In this document: positions 61,211 through 64,000 of the stretch, piece after piece | How the letters are laid out: every line of letters starts with the position of its first letter | How positions within the stretch are numbered: the first letter of the stretch is position 1 | Source of the DNA: Berghia stephanieae | Taxonomy: Eukaryota > Mollusca > Gastropoda > Nudibranchia > Aeolidiidae | DNA: 64,000 bases | Direction of reading: 5' to 3' | NCBI GenBank assembly: GCA_034508935.3 | Contig: CM067446.1 | Span: forward strand, 26,044,630-26,108,629 | Made by a program: the position numbers and the translations under genes | Notes under the pieces: generated by a model | Database searches by the model: none | Told to the model about the DNA's origin: nothing | The model's input: only the letters and a program-made list of their open reading frames with translations

Positions 61211-62300
61211 CTCCAGATAATCGCAACACCTTGAGATCGGCATAAATGTTGCGATTAACTGAAGTTGAATTTCCTGTCCTCTGTTGCAAGATTTTACACA
61301 TATATAACCACTTCTTTTACTTTTAAACATTTTTCTTGGTCCACCGTAGACTAAGCAATTTGATTGAAACAAAAACCATATGGCAGCCCTGTATAGATTT
61401 TAACAAGCAAAAGCAGCTTTGGTGCAAGGCGACATCTTATTCAGATTGGAATAACTTCCACACTTTTAGCATTCGTAAGCGTCAAAGAGATTAACGTGAT
61501 GAGAGACAATAAGCTCTCACCAAACCCATTGGTCACAATTCACAGTTGCCAATCCCAAAACAAAGGATATCACTCAGTCTATCCTTACGCGGGTGGTTGG
61601 ATGGGAGCATCACCCTTGAATCATATACCTATGATGTTCGCATGGGTGTACGATCCGATAGTGATGTTTCTTCTTCTCTTTACTAGCCTATCCTGCTTCT
61701 TTGGTTTGTGATTGTATTTTTGACAGGGGATATTTTTTTTCTGTAAATCTTCTGCCTGTTTGTTCTTGGTTATTTATAATTTAGCTTATGATATCTTTAG
61801 GTTATGATTTTGATTTACATTTGTACTATTTTTGTTAGATTGCTTGTTTTTTTGTTTCAGCGGTCTCTCATATAACCTCAATTGTGTTGGAAGAGACCTA
61901 AAGCAACAAACAAACAAACAAAAATCAGTCTATCCTTACAACTGCCATGGTCTTCCTTTTGTCTAAACTATGCCCACCCTCTTCGGCTCCTAATTGTCAC
62001 AGATGACCTCACAAACCCATACTGCAAAGCCCCGCCCTCTTTTGTCTCTAAAATGTGTTCACACAACTGTAGCATTAAACCACGCCCTATTTCAATTCTA
62101 CAACCTGTCATTGTCATGATTTCACACATGATGAAATTTGATCATGAGATTTTGTTTGATTTCTTGAATTTGCCACTTTTTGAGGTCAAAAATTTGTTGT
62201 GATTAACCCAAGTTTGTTGCAATTAACTAGTGACATTGATATAGAATTGATTCTATTTCCTGGGAAATGTTGCGATGAACAGAGTTGCGATTATCTGGAG
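61211..62300. mobile_element. TIR element G (1.09 kb), non-autonomous DNA transposon
   Basis: Perfect 17-bp inverted ends CTCCAGATAATCGCAAC lie at 61211-61227 and 62284-62300. The words TTGCGATTAACT and TTGCAATTAACT recur inside. It sits in B copy 7 and contains D copy 2; without D it is about 0.75 kb. The target duplication is not clear, and about 40 bp of B are missing at the site. Confidence 0.75.
61589..61924 (+). mobile_element. D retroposon copy 2, with 15-bp target duplication
   Basis: It starts GCGGGTGGTTGGATGGGAGC and ends with hairpin GGTCTCT..AGAGACC and CAACAAACAAACAAACAAAA. TCAGTCTATCCTTAC flanks it at 61574-61588 and 61925-61939. It is almost identical to copy 1. Confidence 0.9.
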
Positions 62301-62654
62301 TGGGCTGTAGTTGCTTTAATTGTAATTCTAGAATTTTTTGACTATCCTATTTTCTTTCCTTTTACGTTGCAAGGGCCGTAAAACCATTGAAAACAACATT
62401 CAACACTTACTCTTGTTTGTACCTCTGTAAAATGGTTTCCATCTCCTAAAATGTAATGTAAATACTTTGGTGATAGGTCTCCTGAAATTCGGATCCACTT
62501 AATGGAATGATATACACTTCAGTCTAAGATTTTCGAGCTCTATAAATAGACATTTTCAAAAAACGTCCAAAAACATCTTCTCTCAACTATATGCAATTGT
62601 GTATGAGACTCTCATTGAGAGGTACCAGACAAAACAAAAATGAAAAATATGTCC

Positions 62655-63275
62655 TCTAATGTGATGCAAGCAAGGGTTGACAGCCTAAAAGGCATACCCT
62701 TGTGAAGAATATAGGAAATAAAATTGGCCCAACCATCCAGAACCTAGGTGTAATGGTAGCATGTCTGACCGGTAACCAGGTCTGAGGTCCAATCCCCTTT
62801 CGAGGTAGACTGATTTTTTGGTATTTTTTTGTTGTATTTTTCTCTCTTGCTTTGTTTGTTTGTTTGTTTTTAAGGGTTTTACGGCGCTTGCAACACATTT
62901 AGGTTATATCAGCTCCAGTAAAAAGGAAGAAAATGGGATAGTAAAAAGTTCTAGAATTACAATTAAAGCACCCAAGAGAAAGGAAGACAAAGGGGAATTG
63001 GGAACAAATAGGGATCAGATGCAGATTCCAAGAGCAAACCATCAATGTACTTAGTTTGAGATCACCTATGTCTCATCCGGACACAAGCACAAAATCCAAC
63101 AAAGAGGAATACACTCAAATGCTTACATTATACATTAAAAATAACAAACATAATAATACATAACAGAGAGATGATTTACAGGGAAAAAAATATCATCTCC
63201 CAAAACAATAACTATGCATTGTCTGGCACCTTTCATACACAATTGTTCAGATCTTTATCTTACACCAGTGCCTGC
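62655..63275 (+). mobile_element. repeat F copy 1 (tRNA-like head), split by a reverse B copy
   Basis: GGTGTAATGGTAGCATG then GAGGTCCAATCCCC resembles A and B boxes of a tRNA head (62745-62805). The same unit recurs at 63465-63700. Its last part (AATTGTTCAGATCTTTATCTT) is displaced to 63240 by an inserted minus-strand B. Confidence 0.6.
62852..63221 (-). mobile_element. B retroposon copy 9, minus strand, 5'-truncated
   Basis: On the minus strand it ends GGCGCTTGCAACACATTTAG (complement of the B hairpin) after TTTTTAAGGGTTTTACGG. Identity to copies 3 and 6 is high. It is the only minus-strand B copy. Confidence 0.87.
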
Positions 63276-63280
63276 CAAGT

Positions 63281-63385
63281 GAGTCTGCCTTGTCGTGGCG
63301 GGGGAGCTTATGTGCTTGCTACGATCCCATGGAGCTATTTTGGCGGGGACTTCGTGTGCCCTGGCAGGTCTAACCAAGCTCAATA
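63281..63385 (+). mobile_element. possible LINE 5' end fragment
   Basis: GTCTGCCTTGTCGTGGCGGG, CTACGATCCCATGGAGC and CCCTGGCAGGTCTAACCAAG recall the 5' leader of a LINE widespread in invertebrates. This is from memory only; there is no coding part here. Confidence 0.3.
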
Positions 63386-63464
63386 ATTTCTCAATCTATT
63401 TTCAAAAATAAAAATGGAGCTAATCAAATGGCTTAGTCCTAGTCCTCTCGTGTTCATTGTTTGT

Positions 63465-63700
63465 GTTGTGTGATGCAAGCGAGGGTTTACCACGTAAAAA
63501 GCGAACTCTTGTGAGAAATATAGGAATTAAAATTGCCCCAACTATCAGGAACCTTTGTGGTGTACTGGTACTGGTAGCATGACCGACTGAGGTAATCAGG
63601 AGGTCGAGGTAGACTGATTTTTGGGGGATGTTTTTTTTTTTTTTTGGCCGTCACCTTTATACGTAATTGTTCAGATCTTTATCTTGCACCGTTGCCTGCT
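63465..63700 (+). mobile_element. repeat F copy 2 (tRNA-like head)
   Basis: It follows copy 1 in order: GTGATGCAAGCGAGGGTT, AATATAGGAATTAAAATTG, the tRNA-like block, GAGGTAGACTGATTTTTGG and AATTGTTCAGATCTTTATCTT. It is continuous, which confirms that copy 1 is interrupted. Confidence 0.6.
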
Positions 63701-63746
63701 CTCTTATTTCTCCCTAATTTTTAGAATCCAATGAGTACTGTATTAT

Positions 63747-63843
63747 GTAAACATTTGAGTGTATTCCTCTAGTGGGAACCTGTGCTTGTATCTGGGTGAG
63801 ACTTTGTGATCTCAAACTAAGTACATCGATAGATTGCTCTTAG
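63747..63843 (+). mobile_element. B retroposon fragment (copy 10)
   Basis: GTAAACATTTGAGTGTATTC to GATTGCTCTTAGC matches the middle of B; both ends are missing. Confidence 0.75.
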
Positions 63844-63876
63844 CTGGCCCCCCGGAAATATGCAAAAAAAATATCC

Positions 63877-63953
63877 CAAATTATGCGGGGGAAATTGCAA
63901 ATTATGCGGGGGGGAAAAGCAAATTATGCAAGGGAAATTACAAATTATGCAAA
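63877..63953. repeat. AAATTATGC-based short tandem repeat
   Basis: The word AAATTATGC with G- or A-rich spacers occurs four times at about 18-bp spacing. Confidence 0.8.
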
Positions 63954-64000
63954 ACAAAAAAAAAGTAATACATCGCTGTCTAAATTTTTCCATTGCTTTA

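Larger units (their letters stand above)
60314..62395 (+). mobile_element. B retroposon copy 7, split twice (by B copy 8 and by TIR element G)
   Basis: Pieces are at 60314-60396 (5' end), about 60915-61209 (middle) and 62309-62395 (3' hairpin and tail, GTTGCAAGGGCCGTAAAACC). Their order and strand rebuild one diverged B copy. Confidence 0.72.

Overview
This is a window of animal nuclear DNA. It has split genes with GT-AG introns, dense microsatellites (CA, GA, TA, ATT, CTT, GAT), several LINE clades, tRNA-derived SINEs, TIR transposons, and almost no uninterrupted coding sequence. The mix of LINEs (RTE-like, CR1-like, Jockey/I-like) and tRNA-SINEs fits a marine invertebrate. I cannot place the phylum from sequence alone, and no bacterial gene, CRISPR array or rRNA is visible.

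The one convincing host gene is a caspase homologue on the + strand, in five exons from about 33.1 to 58.04 kb. All splice phases agree and the joined reading frame gives about 282 aa, the size of an effector caspase with a short prodomain. The catalytic His is Tyr, the pentapeptide around the Cys reads QTCPP instead of QACRG, and the small-subunit Arg is lost, so it looks like a pseudo-caspase. Its introns hold most of the mobile DNA in the right half of the window.

Layout. 1.3-6.0 kb: a 4.7-kb element with 90-bp inverted ends, each fused to a CA microsatellite, around a decayed zinc-finger ORF. 7.1-19.9 kb: scrambled pieces of one Jockey/I-type LINE (called L-A here) plus other LINE tails and a tRNA-like inverted repeat. 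20.0-20.9 kb: an inverted-repeat pair. 20.9-26.6 kb: two 2.8-kb hAT-like copies in tandem, sharing an 8-bp target duplication. 27.8-31.6 kb: a decayed C2H2-tailed LINE that carries a 315-bp hAT-like MITE. 31.6-33.9 kb: microsatellites. 33.1-58 kb: the caspase gene, with an LTR-element fossil, a pogo-like TIR element, an RTE-type LINE and SINEs in its introns. 57-64 kb: a nest of retroposons.

The main repeat discovery is two short retroposon families, called B (about 527 bp, about 10 copies) and D (about 330 bp, two almost identical copies). Both are flanked by clear 12-15-bp target duplications. They share little except a 3' hairpin whose loop is conserved while the stem bases have changed on both sides. 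B inserts into LINEs, a SINE, TIR elements and other B copies, which gives a readable order of insertion.
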